64,000 bases of DNA from Ceratotherium simum simum (GCF_000283155.1 NW_004454181.1:26185490-26249489); one strand, 5' to 3'; counted from the first letter of the stretch, positions 1-11,500 are shown. The notes: generated from the letters alone by a model not told the origin. Numbers and translations: made by a program.

Positions 1-864
1 AGGCGATGCTGCTGTGAACATCCTTCATACACCTTCTTGTGCGTGTGTGATTCTATTTCTCTACGACAGAAATCTGGCAGTGGAATTATAGGTTATCAGG
101 ATATGAACATCCCCTGCTGAATCTTAAGTATAGATTCTCCCTGGCCAGCTCTGGGGGTCATTTCTTCTGATTTGCAGGTACCACATCTAAATCACCAGCT
201 TCCTACTTCTAACTCCCCACTGAACTTCTCCACCCAGACAGAGGTCCCTCAGGTTCTTCAATCTCATGTAAGAGAAGTGACCTCATCTCTTCCCTCCCTG
301 CAGCCCCTCTCCTGGTGTATACACGCTCACATTCTCCCAGTTGCCCAGACATGGAAATCTTAATCATAGTTCTCTCCTCAGCATCTAATGAAATGTCAAA
401 TCTTGTGGATTTTATCTCAGTAATGTCTTTCAGTTCTCATTCTTTCTCTGGTTATCATTGGCCAGGATTATTCTGATAATCCCCTAACTAGTCTCCTTGT
501 TCCCGTATGCAATGCACCAAATTAATCTTCATAAAGCACAAGTGATGTCATTCTCTTTGTTACTTTCTCCTGAATACAAAATACAGTAGGCTCTCCTTGG
601 CTTGCTATTCACAGACTTCTCCAGTCCGGCTCAATGTTCTCCTGCTAGTTCTTCTCTCTTCAGATTCTGCCTCTCTCACACTCCAGGCACACTAATCCCT
701 TTGCATTCCCAAATATTCCCACATTTCTTGCCTCCAAGACACTGTTTCTGTGTTTCCTCTCCTAGAGGTCTTTCTCTGAGCTCTGCCTGTTGAAGGTCTA
801 CCATCCCTCCCACGTCCTGCCAAACTGACATTAAGGATGTGGGATCCAGCGTTCTGCCACAAGT
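1..864. other. Non-coding flank with L2-like text
   Basis: No gene is seen. From about 480 to 830 the text is pyrimidine-rich and resembles an old L2 LINE 3' part (phrases about cctccaagacac and tctctgagctctgcc), but divergence is high. Short ORFs here have no family resemblance and are chance reading frames. Confidence 0.35.
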
Positions 865-1480
865 AGCCAATTTCCTAACCTCTCTGACCATCAATTTTCT
901 TCTCTGTAAAAAGGATATAATACCTTCCAGATCTATGGGGAACTTTTAATGAGATTATACACATAAAGCACTTAGCACAGTGCCTCTTGCAGAGTAAATG
1001 TACCTTACAGAGTAAACAAACCTTAGCTCTGATTGTTATCACGCCTCTTTTATAAAGCTGGGCCCAGCCTCACTGTCAAAGTGACTCTCCTGCCTTCCCG
1101 GGCTCTCTCTATTCTGGTGGGCATTTAGTCATTCAGTTATTTATGTATAACTCTGTCCTCACACCTGGTAATGACCCCCTGAGAGGCAGGGATCCTCTTA
1201 TTTATTTCTGCATAGTGTCCAGCACTGTGCCTAGAACTGGATTGAATGTAGGGAGAATGTGGTACTGCTGTCATCTTGGGAAGTGCAGGGAAATGAAGAG
1301 AGCCAGCTGTATGCAATCAGAAGACAGCTCTGAATTCCACCTTGCACTCACTGGTTGGTGAGAATCTGTACGTGTCACCTTCTCTCCCCACACCCAGTTT
1401 CCTTATCCATAAAATGGGGAAAATGCTAATACCCGCCTCACAAAGTTGGGGTGAGCTTATGGATGCCAAAGAACTTTCTA
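865..1480. repeat. MIR and L2 fragments
   Basis: Positions about 865-1030 read like the core and 3' part of a MIR SINE: a cttctctgtaaaa...ataata stretch followed by agcacttagcacagtgcct. A second MIR-like stretch lies at about 1380-1475 (ttatccataaaatggggaaaatg). In between, 1140-1250 has L2-like text (ctgagaggcagggatcctc, agcactgtgcctag). All are old and degraded. Confidence 0.5.
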
Positions 1481-1589
1481 GTTGTTTTTTGTTTGTTAAA
1501 GCTTAGCTTGTCTTCTCACAGTAGCCTGCTTCCCCCTTGTGGATAAAATTCAAATTGCATATTAATATCAGTCAGTATAAATAATCTAG

Positions 1590-1930
1590 GAGCCAGAGGT
1601 TTATCTCAGCATTGTTTATATTACTGAAAAATTGAAAACAAATCAGACTTCCAAATAGCAGTTTGCTTAAATATATTATGGTCCATCCACACAGGGGAAT
1701 GTTATCGAGCCATTTGAATATAATGAAATAGATGTCTATGGTGTACTGCTCAGTAAAACCCTGAGTAAAAATGCCCCATTTTTGTAAATATCTATATACG
1801 CATGAAAGGATAATACCTTAAATGTTAATAGTGTTTATGTTGGGTAGTGAAATTCAGTTGATTTTCTCTTTCCTCTTTATAGTTGTATGTCTGAGTTTTT
1901 AACAATGAGCATGTGTTATTGCTATCAAAA
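1590..1930 (+). repeat. Old L1 3'-UTR fragment
   Basis: The text gives the usual order of an old L1 3' end: a gccatttgaatataatgaa motif, ccccatttttgtaaatatc, and a terminal tttttaacaatgagcatg. It is truncated on both sides. The interval 1931-2860 that follows contains nothing I can assign. Confidence 0.5.
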
Positions 1931-4500
1931 GAATTTAGCTCCTTCAATTGTGAGGGAACCTATCAGTAAAATAAGAAACCCGTTAGTGACCTGTTGTGAC
2001 AGGCCAATCTGAGTCAGGGAGTGCTCTGAGTAATATATTTAACAAATAGTTCATGCTCCAGTACAATACATGCACACACACAATAAACTAACGTTGAAGT
2101 CAACCGGAGATGCGTGGACCTCGTGGAGAGGCAGTGTCAACAATCACTTATCTGCTCCCTGGGCCTGCTCCATGCAGAGAGCCCTGGGCGGGAGAATGTG
2201 GGAACGGCAAGCCAAGGAGAATAAGGGGTCCGAGACTGGAGTTCTAGGAGCATCTCAGAAGTGGTTTGATGGTTGCGGTGTATCTTGGCCAGACAGATCT
2301 GAAGTCCTGAATCTGTTTGTTCCCAGCCCCAGTCAGACTCACAGCCTAGACAAAATCCTAGAACCGACACAGGCCTAACTGGAGATACTGACAGGTGAGA
2401 AACAGTCTCCTCCAGGGCTCACAGTGTGGACTGGGCAGCAGCTAAGTGTGAAGAGGCCGAATATGGTAAATGTTGAAGACTAGGAGCCTGTGAAGCTCGG
2501 GGGACAGGAACAACCTCCTGGTCAGGGGGTTGGGAAAGTTCCTGGAGGAGGTGGCAGATAAGCTGGCTACACATTTGTTCAGTGTTTACTCAGCATTTCT
2601 CAAAGCTTTAGCACCAAAGGGCCACTTAAAGGACATCCAGAGCATATGAAGACTCCACATTTTAAGTTTTTTATTAATCACTACTTAAAACAAAATTTAA
2701 ATTAGAAAAAACATAATACTCTCACATCAGCGAGAGGGATGACATTGTTTTCAGTCTTTAACCAGGGTCTGTATTTCCGGCTCCATGAGAGAAGGTCCGT
2801 TCCACTTCCAGTTGTATTCTTTTCTTTTACTTTCTCCTGTTTTAGAAAGTCTGAACTTAAAACTGTAGGCCATCAGTTGCTATGGAAAACAGCATGGTGG
2901 TTCCTCAAAAATTTAAACATAGAATTACCATATGATCCAGCAATCCTACTTCTAAGTATACACCTAAAAGAACTGGAAGCAGGGACTTAAATTTGTGCTG
3001 TTAACCACTGAGCTATACTACCTCCCCAGGTGTCCAGGAAGCTTTTTTAAAAGTTTTAACTTGAATGACAAAAGCTGATCCCATTAGTACCAGAGGGCAA
3101 GTGAATGTCATAAATGAGGTTACATTCAGTGGCTCTGGGAAGAAGAGCTATTTATAGAGCTAAGAATATAAGGGGCAAGCTTAAGAGCAGGTGCTTGGTG
3201 ACTTCACTGCAAACATAATTATGAATTTATGAGATTTCCACAGCTTGCAGATATTATCTTGATTTCTCAATGTTCTGACAGAAGGAAAGGGCAGGAGGAC
3301 ACTGTCATAAATCCCGGAGTGGAGGCGAACTCTGCTGCTTGTCCAAGTCTGTGACTTAACTCTGAGATCACACTCCCTGTTTAGTGCAGAATGAGGCTCT
3401 CCTGGTGCTCCTTCCCAATTGTTCTGAAGGGGGCCAGGACTGCAATAGCTCCATGCGCATGGGGCACTGGTAAGCTCTCGTGTGGGGATCAGCAAGCCAT
3501 TGGTGTGGAGGAGTTAGAGGACTAAACTAGGCTAGGACAAAAACCTCCATTTAAACCAGGCTGTTGGGCAGTGTTCTTCCCTGGCTGACAATCGCCAGAT
3601 GGGGGCAAAGTTCTGGAGAAATTCAGCACTTGTTTGGTATCTTCCACTGGGTTCAGAAGGTGAGTAAACCCTGTGGATAAAGTGCATATGGGTTACCTTC
3701 TGCTACACGGCAGAGAGGTTCTGGGGTGGATGACAAATTGACCACTGGGCCTTCAGAACACTTGTCCATAGATACACTACAGAGACCTGGTGGGTGTCAT
3801 TCCAGGCTGTCCCCTACATGCCTCCAAAGCCTGAATTCTGGAACCTACTAGATGGTGATCAAAATGAACACAACTTGAGATATTCTTTCAGGGGCCAGTA
3901 AGACATCAAGCCCCCCTGCTTTCCTCCTATTACATTCTCAGGTCTCTGCTCTTACAGCTGTCTTGTACTTTCCTTCACTTTCAACAACAGGAGCCCAGGT
4001 TCCTAGTACTTTATTGATGGTGCCTTGCACTGACTTGGAGAGACAGACTCTTCTTCTATTCTTCAATCTTGTTCCTCTTTTGAATTTCAGTCTTAATTGG
4101 AGTCAGTGGCTCACCAATCAGTTTGGAAGGTACATGATCATCCAGGGCTTAGAAAGTGAGGTTTTTGTGTCTTGGACCATCAGCTGCTTCTTCTATCTAG
4201 ATACGCTCTGAAAAGGATAAATTTTTAATTACTATCTCAGATATCAGGAGATGGCTCATTCCTGGGTCTGAGATTCTTCTTTTTCTTTTTCTTACTTCAA
4301 GGAAAGGCTATGATTGGGAATGTTGAATTCTCCCCTGAGACTTCAGACTGTGAAATAGGATGTTTATACTGAAAATTGAAGACACAAGACAAGGATAATA
4401 GTATAAGAAATGGAAATGGTTGAACAGGTTGGGAGAGAACTGCATAAGCTTTGGAACTATTTTGACAACGTTTATGAGTTATCTTTGTAAAGTGAATTCT
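1931..4500. other. Mostly unassigned DNA with a short L1 piece
   Basis: No gene is supported. Positions about 2867-2992 are an L1 3'-end fragment on the plus strand (atagaattaccatatgatcc, then cctaaaagaactggaagcag). The rest, including 3000-4500, shows no recognised repeat, splice-bounded exon or long ORF; the 104-codon minus ORF at 3181-3495 has no recognisable domain. Confidence 0.4.
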
Positions 4501-4504
4501 GGAA

Positions 4505-5010
4505 TTGAATCAATAATTTAAATCCTTCTAGAAAAGAAAGTACCAGGCCCAGATGATTTCACAGGTGAATTACAGAAAACATTTAGGGAATAAACAATGC
4601 CAGTTCTTCATAATCTCTTCCAGAAGACAGAAGCACAGGGAGAACCTCCTAACTCATTTTATGGAGTCAGCATTATGCTATACCAAAACCAGAAAAAGAC
4701 ATTACAAGAAAACAAAACTGTACATCACTATCTGTTATGAACATAGACACAAAAATCTTTACCAAAATATTAGCAAATTCAATCAAGCAATACATACCTT
4801 TTTATGTCTATTATATCATAATATAATATGATATATTATCATATATCATGATATATGTAGAGTATATAAGTAGAGTTCATTCCAGGAATGCAAGGCTGGT
4901 TCAACATTCATAAATCAATGTAACTCATCTTATTAACAGGCTGAATCAGAAAAACCATGTGATCATATCTATGGAAGCAGAAAATGCGCTCAACAAAATT
5001 CAACACTTAT
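4505..5010 (+). repeat. L1 ORF2 fragment, plus strand
   Basis: Degraded L1 ORF2 reverse-transcriptase text. It includes agtaccaggcccagatgatt (usual text for PGPDDF), a caaaatattagcaaattcaa stretch, and attccaggaatgcaaggctg. Stops and frameshifts are frequent. At about 5010 it jumps directly to L1 3'-UTR sequence, so the end of ORF2 is deleted. Confidence 0.7.
4805..4862. repeat. AT-rich imperfect palindrome
   Basis: Runs of atat/atca alternate around atatcatgatat inside the L1 ORF2 fragment. The stretch is almost pure A and T and largely self-complementary, so it could extrude as a hairpin. It probably arose from local expansion within the L1 copy. Confidence 0.5.
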
Positions 5011-5039
5011 ATATAATAAACACTCTAAATTAAACTGGA

Positions 5040-5594
5040 AATAGAAGAGAACTGGTACATCCAGACAACGGAATATTATTCAGCACTAAAAAGAAATGAG
5101 CTATCAAGCCATGAAAAGACACAGAAGAACCTCAAATGCATATTATACTAAGTAAAAGAAGCCAATCTGAAAAGGCTATATACAGTATAATTCCAACTAT
5201 ATGACATTCTAGAAAAAGCAAAACTATGGAGACAGTAAAATGATCAGTGATTGCTAGGATTTAGAGGGAGGGATGAATTAGCAGAACATAGAAGATTTTT
5301 TTAGGGCAGTGAAACTATTCTATGTGATGCTAGAATGGTGGATACATGTCATTAAACATTTGTAAAAAACCCATAGAATGTACAGCATCAAGAGTGAATC
5401 CTAATGTAAACTATGGACTTCAAGTGGTTATGATGTGTTCATGTAGGTTCATCAATTATAACAAATGTCCCATTCTGGTGTAGGATATTAATAGTAATGG
5501 AGGCTGCATGCACGGGTGGGAACTCTGTACTTTCTGCTCAGTTTTGCTGTGAACCTAAAATTGCTCTAAGAGATAAAGTCTATTAAAAATAACT
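5040..5594 (+). repeat. L1 3'-UTR, first of two tandem copies
   Basis: L1 3' end: acaacggaatattattcagc, then agaaatgagctatcaagcc, and a terminal gagataaagtctattaaaaa. It is followed by two EREs and then by a second version of the same 3' end at 6166-6620. Confidence 0.65.
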
Positions 5595-5903
5595 GGGGGG
5601 CCAGCCCCATGGCTTAGCGGTTAAGTGCGCATGCTCCGCTACTGGCGGCCCAGGTTCAGATCCCGGGCGTGCACCGACGCACTGCTTCTCTGGCCATGCT
5701 GAGGCCGCGTCCCACATACAGCAACTAGAAGGATGTGCAACTATGACATACAACTATCTACTGGGGCTTTGGGGGGAAAAAAAGGAGGAGGATTGGTGAC
5801 AGATGTTAGCTCAGAAGCTGGTCTTCCTCAGCAAAAAGAGGAGGATCAGCATGTATGTTAGCTCAGGGCTGATCTTCCTCACAAAAAATAAATAAATAAA
5901 TAA
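5595..5903 (+). mobile_element. ERE SINE (1)
   Basis: Full-length equine-type tRNA-derived SINE: gcttagcggttaagtgcgca head, gcccaggttcagatcccggg B-box-like part, cagcaactagaaggatgtgc middle, two ttagctcag blocks and an A-rich tail with (aata)n. Confidence 0.9.
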
Positions 5904-5912
5904 CTGGTACAC

Positions 5913-6170
5913 GGGGCCAGCCCAGTAGCATAGCGGTTAAGTTTGTGTGCTCCGCTTCGGTGGCCTGGGGCTCGTGTGTTTGGATCCCAGGCACGGACCT
6001 ATACACCACTCATCAAGCCATGCTGTGGCAGCGTTCCATATACAAATAGAGGAAGATTGGCATGAATGTTAGCTCAGGGGCAATCTTCCTCAAGCAAAAA
6101 GAGGAAGATTGACAACAGATGTTAGCTCAGGGCTGATCTTCCTCACCAAAACAAAACAAACAACAAAAAA
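5913..6170 (+). mobile_element. ERE SINE (2)
   Basis: A second, older and shorter ERE subtype in the same orientation (gcatagcggttaagtttgtg head, gccatgctgtggcagcgttc middle, tail of A-rich aaacaaa). An imperfect repeat aactggtaca/aactggcaca brackets it and is the likely target-site duplication. Confidence 0.88.
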
Positions 6171-6620
6171 ACTGGCACATTCACACAATGGAATATTATC
6201 AAGTGACAAAAAGAAATGAGCTATCAAGCCACACAAAAACATCGATGAATCTTAAATGCATGTTGCTAAGTGATAACAGCCAATCTGAAAATGCTACATA
6301 CTGTATGATTCCATTTATATGACATTCTGGGAAAGGAAAAACTATACAGAGAGTAAAATTATCAGTAGTTTTCAGGGCTTTGGTGGGAGAGGAGGATTGA
6401 ATAGGTGAAGCCCAGGTGATTTTTAGGTTGTGAAACTATTCTGTATGATACTATAGCGAGGGACATACATGATACTATGAAATTTTCCATAAAACTTTAC
6501 AGCACAAACCATGAACCTTAATGTAATCAATTAAAAAATAGTTTAGGCAGTAGGGGGATCTCAGGATGGAATTTAGACTTTGACCAAAAAATCTAACTAT
6601 ACTACACATGTATGAAATAA
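6171..6620 (+). repeat. L1 3'-UTR, second tandem copy
   Basis: Parallel to 5040-5594: caatggaatattatcaagtg, agaaatgagctatcaagcc, tatatgacattctggg. The two are clearly related but diverged. The interval 6620-7130 downstream may be further old L1 sequence but I cannot name it. Confidence 0.6.
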
Positions 6621-7535
6621 CCTCACTGAAGGCGGTGAGGGGAAAAGTTGTTGACCTAATTAACTTGGGAAATGAGTGGAGAAGTAAGACTAGAGGCAAA
6701 TAAACTATACATAAGCACTGTACTCTAGTTGCTGAAGTTGTTTTCCACAGGGGTACAGGTTAATAATCCTTAAGCCACTACATACAGTATAGTGGAATTG
6801 AACAATTAAATAAATGCATGGCAGACGGTGGGAGCCAGGTTTCTCACTGTTAGAGTGAGAGGTTGCAGATAAGCAAGTGGGGAAGGCCAGAATGATCTAC
6901 GTGATATTGGATCAGAGTTGGAGACATCAGCATGAAATCATGTTTATCTTAAAGTAGATACTGATGGATACCTATAGAGATATTTATAGGTTATACATAC
7001 ATGGGTTAGTATAAACACGTATATTCTCTGTTCTCTCAGCTGAGAGCGCCTAGAAGCTGTGACATCACAATAGCAACAAGCACACCTAGCACCCAAATCT
7101 TGGCTTCATTTTTATGTAACAACTTTTTTGAGATATAATTTACACACATACAACTTAAATCTACTGTTGATCTCCTACAGTGAGTCTTCATTTCCGGTAT
7201 TGTACTGTTCAACTCCAGAATTTCTATTTGCTTCTTTCAAATAATTTTTATCTACTGATATTCTCTATTTGATGAGTTACTGTCATAAACATAGTTTCCT
7301 CTAGCTTTTTGAACATATTTATCATAGTTTCTTTGGAGTCTTTGCCTTAATTGTCCAACATTTGGGCCTCCTCAAAGGCAGTTTCTATTGGCCCTGTTTT
7401 TCCTGTACAAGGGTTATACTATTCTGTTTCTTTGCATCTCTCATAGTTTTTGAGATACTATATTGTAGCAACTTTCGATTCTGATACATCCCCCCTTGGC
7501 CTTGTTGATGTTGCTCTATTTTGTTAGTTTTGTTT

Positions 7536-7617
7536 GTTTAGTGGCTTGCCTGGACTATTTTCGTGAAGTCTATTTTGTTTAGTGGCTCGCCTGGACTATT
7601 TTCATGAAGTCTATTTT
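7536..7617. repeat. 41-bp tandem duplication, two copies
   Basis: Units 7536-7576 and 7577-7617 are adjacent, both begin gtttagtggct and end gaagtctatttt, and differ at only two positions, so the duplication is much younger than the surrounding L1. Confidence 0.85.
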
Positions 7618-8179
7618 CCCTCACTGCGTGTAGCCTCTGATGTCACTTCTCAGCTCCCCCATTCCCTACCCCAAGCCTGGCTTCCTAGAAGTCACTCTGG
7701 GTCAAAATATCTTAATGTTCAGCCAGTAATTGGTCAGAGGTTGTGCTGAAGCCCTGTGAGCCAGTAAGGCTTCCACTCTTTGCTGATGGATCTGTGTGTG
7801 AGTTGGAGAATTCTTTCAAGTCTGCCCTATGTTCAGTTAGTGACGAGTATCTTTCAAGTGCCTGCTCTGGTTGGTCCTGAATGAGTGAAACCTAGACATG
7901 TGCACAGCCTTCCAGATAGGGATGACTGTGATCTCACAGGGCACTTTTTAGCTATTTCCATGGTTCTTTCTGGTAAACTTCTGGGTGGCCTGCTGTTTCA
8001 TTTGTTGCTACTTGTTTTATAGAACTGTTAGAATTCTAATTGCTTGCCACCAAGATCTCTGTTTTCAACAATGCCTTAAGTCATGCATTCCTCCGTGCTA
8101 TGTACCAAATAAAGTCAGCTCCCTCTGTGGAGCTGTGAAGCTTCCAGTCCTCCCTTCTTGCCTTTTCCCCTGGACAGAT

Positions 8180-8620
8180 GTCCACACTATTGCATTAGAG
8201 CTGAGGGTGGAGGGGGCGGCCTTTTTCTCCTGGAATGACACTTCTGCCCTACAAGTGGAGCTGAGGAAGTTTCTCAGCTTCTCCTCTTGGCATGAAAAGT
8301 CCTCCCTACAAGTGCGATTTTGGAGGAGAAACGGCAGCCCAAGGTCTTTTTGATTTACTCCTCCCAGTATGAAACCTCTGCTCTATAACTGGGAGCTGGG
8401 AGAATGATAGCCTGTAGTTGGTTCAGCTTGTCCCCCCTGTCTTGGAACATCTGCCCTACAAACAAGAGCATGGGCGTGGGAGTTTGGGGCCCCAGCATCC
8501 TTGGCCCACCTTGCCTTGGGTAGAGCCTATGCTGTACAAGCAGGAGGGAAGTTAGGAATGGCAGCCCCAGTCTTCCCAGCTGCGGCTGACCAAAACTGAG
8601 CTTCTGTAACACGGAGCCAG
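8180..8620. repeat. Degenerate tandem array, unit about 60-80 bp
   Basis: A motif like ctgccctacaagtggagctg recurs near 8246, 8306, 8379, 8450 and 8530 with variable spacing. It resembles the repeated units in some old L1 5' ends. No coding function is apparent. Confidence 0.5.
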
Positions 8621-8860
8621 GGTGGGCGGATGAGACGCTACTTTGAGGATATCAAGCTTAATTGAGAAAATTTCAGCCCCTTAATAAAATCTTTCTTCCG
8701 AGTCACTGTATTTCACTGAAAAGGTTTATCAGGTTGTTGATTCTCAAAGCCTTTAAAATCATTCTCTTACTATTTGACGTCTAGAAATAGTTGTTTGTTT
8801 GTGTTTTTTAACTCTCTAAGGCCCCAAATTTCTGGGCTATTTGCTTTCGTGTTGGCTTGT

Positions 8861-9434
8861 CAATCACCAATTTTTCCTGAGTTTATCTCTTTCTTGTAAT
8901 AGCTTCCCAAGTGCAACTAATATCAGTCAGCAAATACTACTAATATTCTGTTTTCTAACATCTCCTAGAGCTGTCAGCACAGTAGTTGTACGTAGGAAAG
9001 ACAATTTTACCAAATGTTTTGCCAGTTTGTCACCATCTTTCCAGCCTCTGACATCAATTTTCTCACTGCCCAAGTGCTAAGCCAATGTCATAAATTTTAG
9101 TTTTTGTTACATTAGCAGTACACTTCTAGGACCAACCTCAAAATTCAGTGGCTTAATACAGGGGCAATGCAGGCAGTGGTTCCAGGCCCATACCATTGTG
9201 AGAATAAAACAGAATGTGACCCCCCACAGTCCTATCTCCCTCCCTATCTCCTTGACTCGTCTAGAATGACTTGTCTGTCATTCTACCCTTCTACTGCAAG
9301 GTAAATTAGAAAACGCCAGATATATAGAAACGGTGCACAGTACAAGTCCCCAATCATATTGTTGGGTTACATAGTACTCATAATTTGTATACTCAAATTT
9401 TGAAGTAACCCAGTGAAAAGGAGCAGTAGTATGT
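8861..9434. other. Unassigned non-coding DNA
   Basis: No domain-bearing ORF, exon or clearly recognised repeat is seen. Confidence 0.3.
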
Positions 9435-9805
9435 ATATTAATTTTCTAGGGCTGCCATAACAAAATACCATAGACTCGGTGGCTTAGAAAAGAGAAATTT
9501 ATTTTCTCACAGTTCTGGAGGTTGGAAGTCCAAGATCAAGGGGCAGGCAGTGTTGGCTTCTTCTGAGGCTGCCCTCCTGTGGCCTCTTCACACGGTCTTT
9601 CCTCTGTGCACCCACATCCCTGGTGTCCTAATCTCTTCTTTTTGTAAGGACAACAGTCAGATTGGATTAGAGCCCACCAGAATGGCCTCCTTTTAACTTA
9701 ATTACTCTTTAAAGGCCCTATCTCCCAATGCAGTCACATTCTGAGGTACTAAGCATTAGGGCTTCAACATATGAATTTGGGGGGGGGACAATAACAGTAT
9801 GTAAG
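9435..9805 (-). mobile_element. MaLR-type LTR (MLT1-like), antisense
   Basis: The stretch begins ttctagggctgccataacaa and contains cacagttctggaggttggaa and ccctatctcccaatgcagtc before a run of G and ...atatgaatttg. This is the antisense of a mammalian ERVL-MaLR LTR. It is a solo LTR; no internal retroviral sequence is attached. Confidence 0.65.
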
Positions 9806-10571
9806 GAGATAATTTAGTCAGCAAAAATAACTATTTAAATTGTAGCAAGTGTTGTTAAGAGGCCATGGTTCTTTTCTTTTGCTCATTCTCATATATTTAT
9901 CTATCTCATATTTATATATTTTATGTAAATAACAACACCTTTACGTACTCTATTACTGATCAAAAAGCAGAAGTCTTTTATATATACCAGCAACAGGAAA
10001 AAAACGTTGTTATTTTACACTTTAGAAATCTTACTGAATGCCATATTTTTTGTTATAATTCATACTTTCTTAATAGAATAAAAATTGGTATTATTTAATG
10101 TGGAAAATTTTGGTAGAGGGCATTCTATATATAATACTTATTTTATATTCATAGTTATGTTACTTCACATATGCAATTCCAACACATATATGATTTATGT
10201 TATGTGGTGCATAACATAATGTAGTACAGGTAGGAATATAATTCTTTCATATTTTGAGGATTGTCCATACGTGGTTTTCTAATTTTGTTCTGATTAGTAT
10301 GCTTACTAATATTTCAAAAGTCTTTGTAGTCACAGCAAGCATTTATCCTTTAATAACAAGGTGTACCTTTTGTAATATCTTCTAGAAATACTTTGACATC
10401 ACATCTGGAGTATGATTTCTACAGAAACATAGCTACATACTTTTCTAAACATTTTGAATTAATAGGCTTCTCCTTAGTTAGACATCTTGATACATAATAA
10501 AGTTTGGTTTCTACTGAAGGCTTTCTGTCACTGTAATTTTGAGTTGAAGATATTCCCACATTAGTTTCTCT
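9806..10571 (-). other. 3' flank of the minus-strand ZNF locus
   Basis: AT-rich DNA immediately downstream, in transcript sense, of the minus-strand finger exon; it probably holds the 3'-UTR. I did not find an unambiguous AATAAA in the minus sense close to the stop codon. Confidence 0.35.
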
Positions 10572-11500
10572 TTAAGGGATTTCTTCTTTATGAGTCCTCT
10601 TATGTCTACCGAAGGCTGAGCTATGTCTGAAGGCTTTCCCACATTGATTGCATTCATAGGGTCTTTCTCCTGTGTGAGTTCTGTGACGGATAATGAGGTC
10701 AGACTTCTCAGAAAACGCTTTTTTACACTCATTACATGCATAAGGTTTCTCCCCAGTATGAATTTTCTGATGTCTAATAAGGCATGACACTTTGCTGAAT
10801 GCTCTCTCACACTTCGTACATACATAAGGTTTCTCTCCCGTGTGTATTCTCTGATGTACAAAGAGATGTGACTTCATGCTGAAGGCTCTCCCACATTCAT
10901 CACACACATAGGGTTTCTCTCCAGTATGAGTTCTCTTGTGAATGCTGAGGTGTGATTTTTGGAAAAATGCTTTCCTACACTCATTACATACATAGGGTTT
11001 TCCCCCAGTGTGAATTCTCTGATGTTCAATGAGGTGTGACTTATGGGAGAAAGCTTTTCTACATTCAGTACACTCATAAGGTTTCTCTTGAGTATGGATT
11101 CTCAGATGTATAACGAGATTTGATTTCTTCCTGAAGGCTTTCCCACAATCAATACATACAAAGGGCTTTTCTCCTGTATGAATTCTCTCATGGATAATGA
11201 GGTCTGACTTCTGGAAGAAGGCTTTCCCACATTGACTACATTCATTCTTTCTTGCATATCTTCTATTACCACTAAATAAGTCTAAATACTTCAAACTCCT
11301 ACCATAAGAGGCATGTTTTTGGAGTCTTTGTTTTGAAGAAACAAAATCTGTGCTCAGATGAAAAATATTTCCAAGTGCATTACACTTGCTACCCTTTTCC
11401 TCAGTCACAGTTTCCTGGTCAGTGAATGCAACACGCCTCAAAAGTGTTTCTTGGTTCTCCTGGTGGCTCTCCATGGAGTCACGAACTTACCAGACTTCTT
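10572..11500 (-). pseudogene. KRAB-ZNF terminal exon, 8 C2H2 fingers, disrupted
   Basis: Terminal exon of a KRAB zinc-finger gene; such proteins act in the nucleus by binding DNA with the fingers. The exon starts after a tttattctgcttccttctag acceptor and ends at a TAA at 10572. With the phase left by KRAB-B, codons read E-E-V-W then TAA at 11487-11489, where relatives have W-K, so the ancestral frame is closed. The same frame reopens at ATG 11474 and runs 300 codons. Residues 1-78 are spacer ending [12 protein letters not shown]. Fingers begin at residues 79, 107, 135, 163, 191, 219, 247 and 275, with TGEKP-type linkers. Finger 7 (residues 247-267) has lost the normal first zinc histidine: HQRTH became RHRTH. 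A KRAB-less product is possible, but with the upstream lesions I call the locus a likely pseudogene. The exact ortholog is not recognised. Confidence 0.85.

Larger units (their letters stand above)
7150..8860 (-). repeat. Antisense old L1 5' region with internal repeats
   Basis: The text ccagaatttctatttgcttc, ctgtttctttgcatctctca and following sequence match the antisense of old L1 ORF1/5' regions seen again at 49.1-50.6 kb in this window. It contains a 41-bp tandem duplication (7536-7617) and a degenerate tandem array (8180-8620). ORFs on either strand here are by-products of the repeat. Confidence 0.5.

Noticed and set aside
5620..5670. tRNA-like A and B box sequences in EREs as tRNA genes
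   Set aside because: These belong to tRNA-derived SINEs; the cloverleaf is degraded and followed by SINE body and tail.
10511..10861. 116-codon minus ORF and similar shadows at 10874-11077, 51549-51947 and 51969-52325
   Set aside because: Other-frame translations of zinc-finger repeats, with the usual REFT/GRNP pattern of shifted finger linkers.
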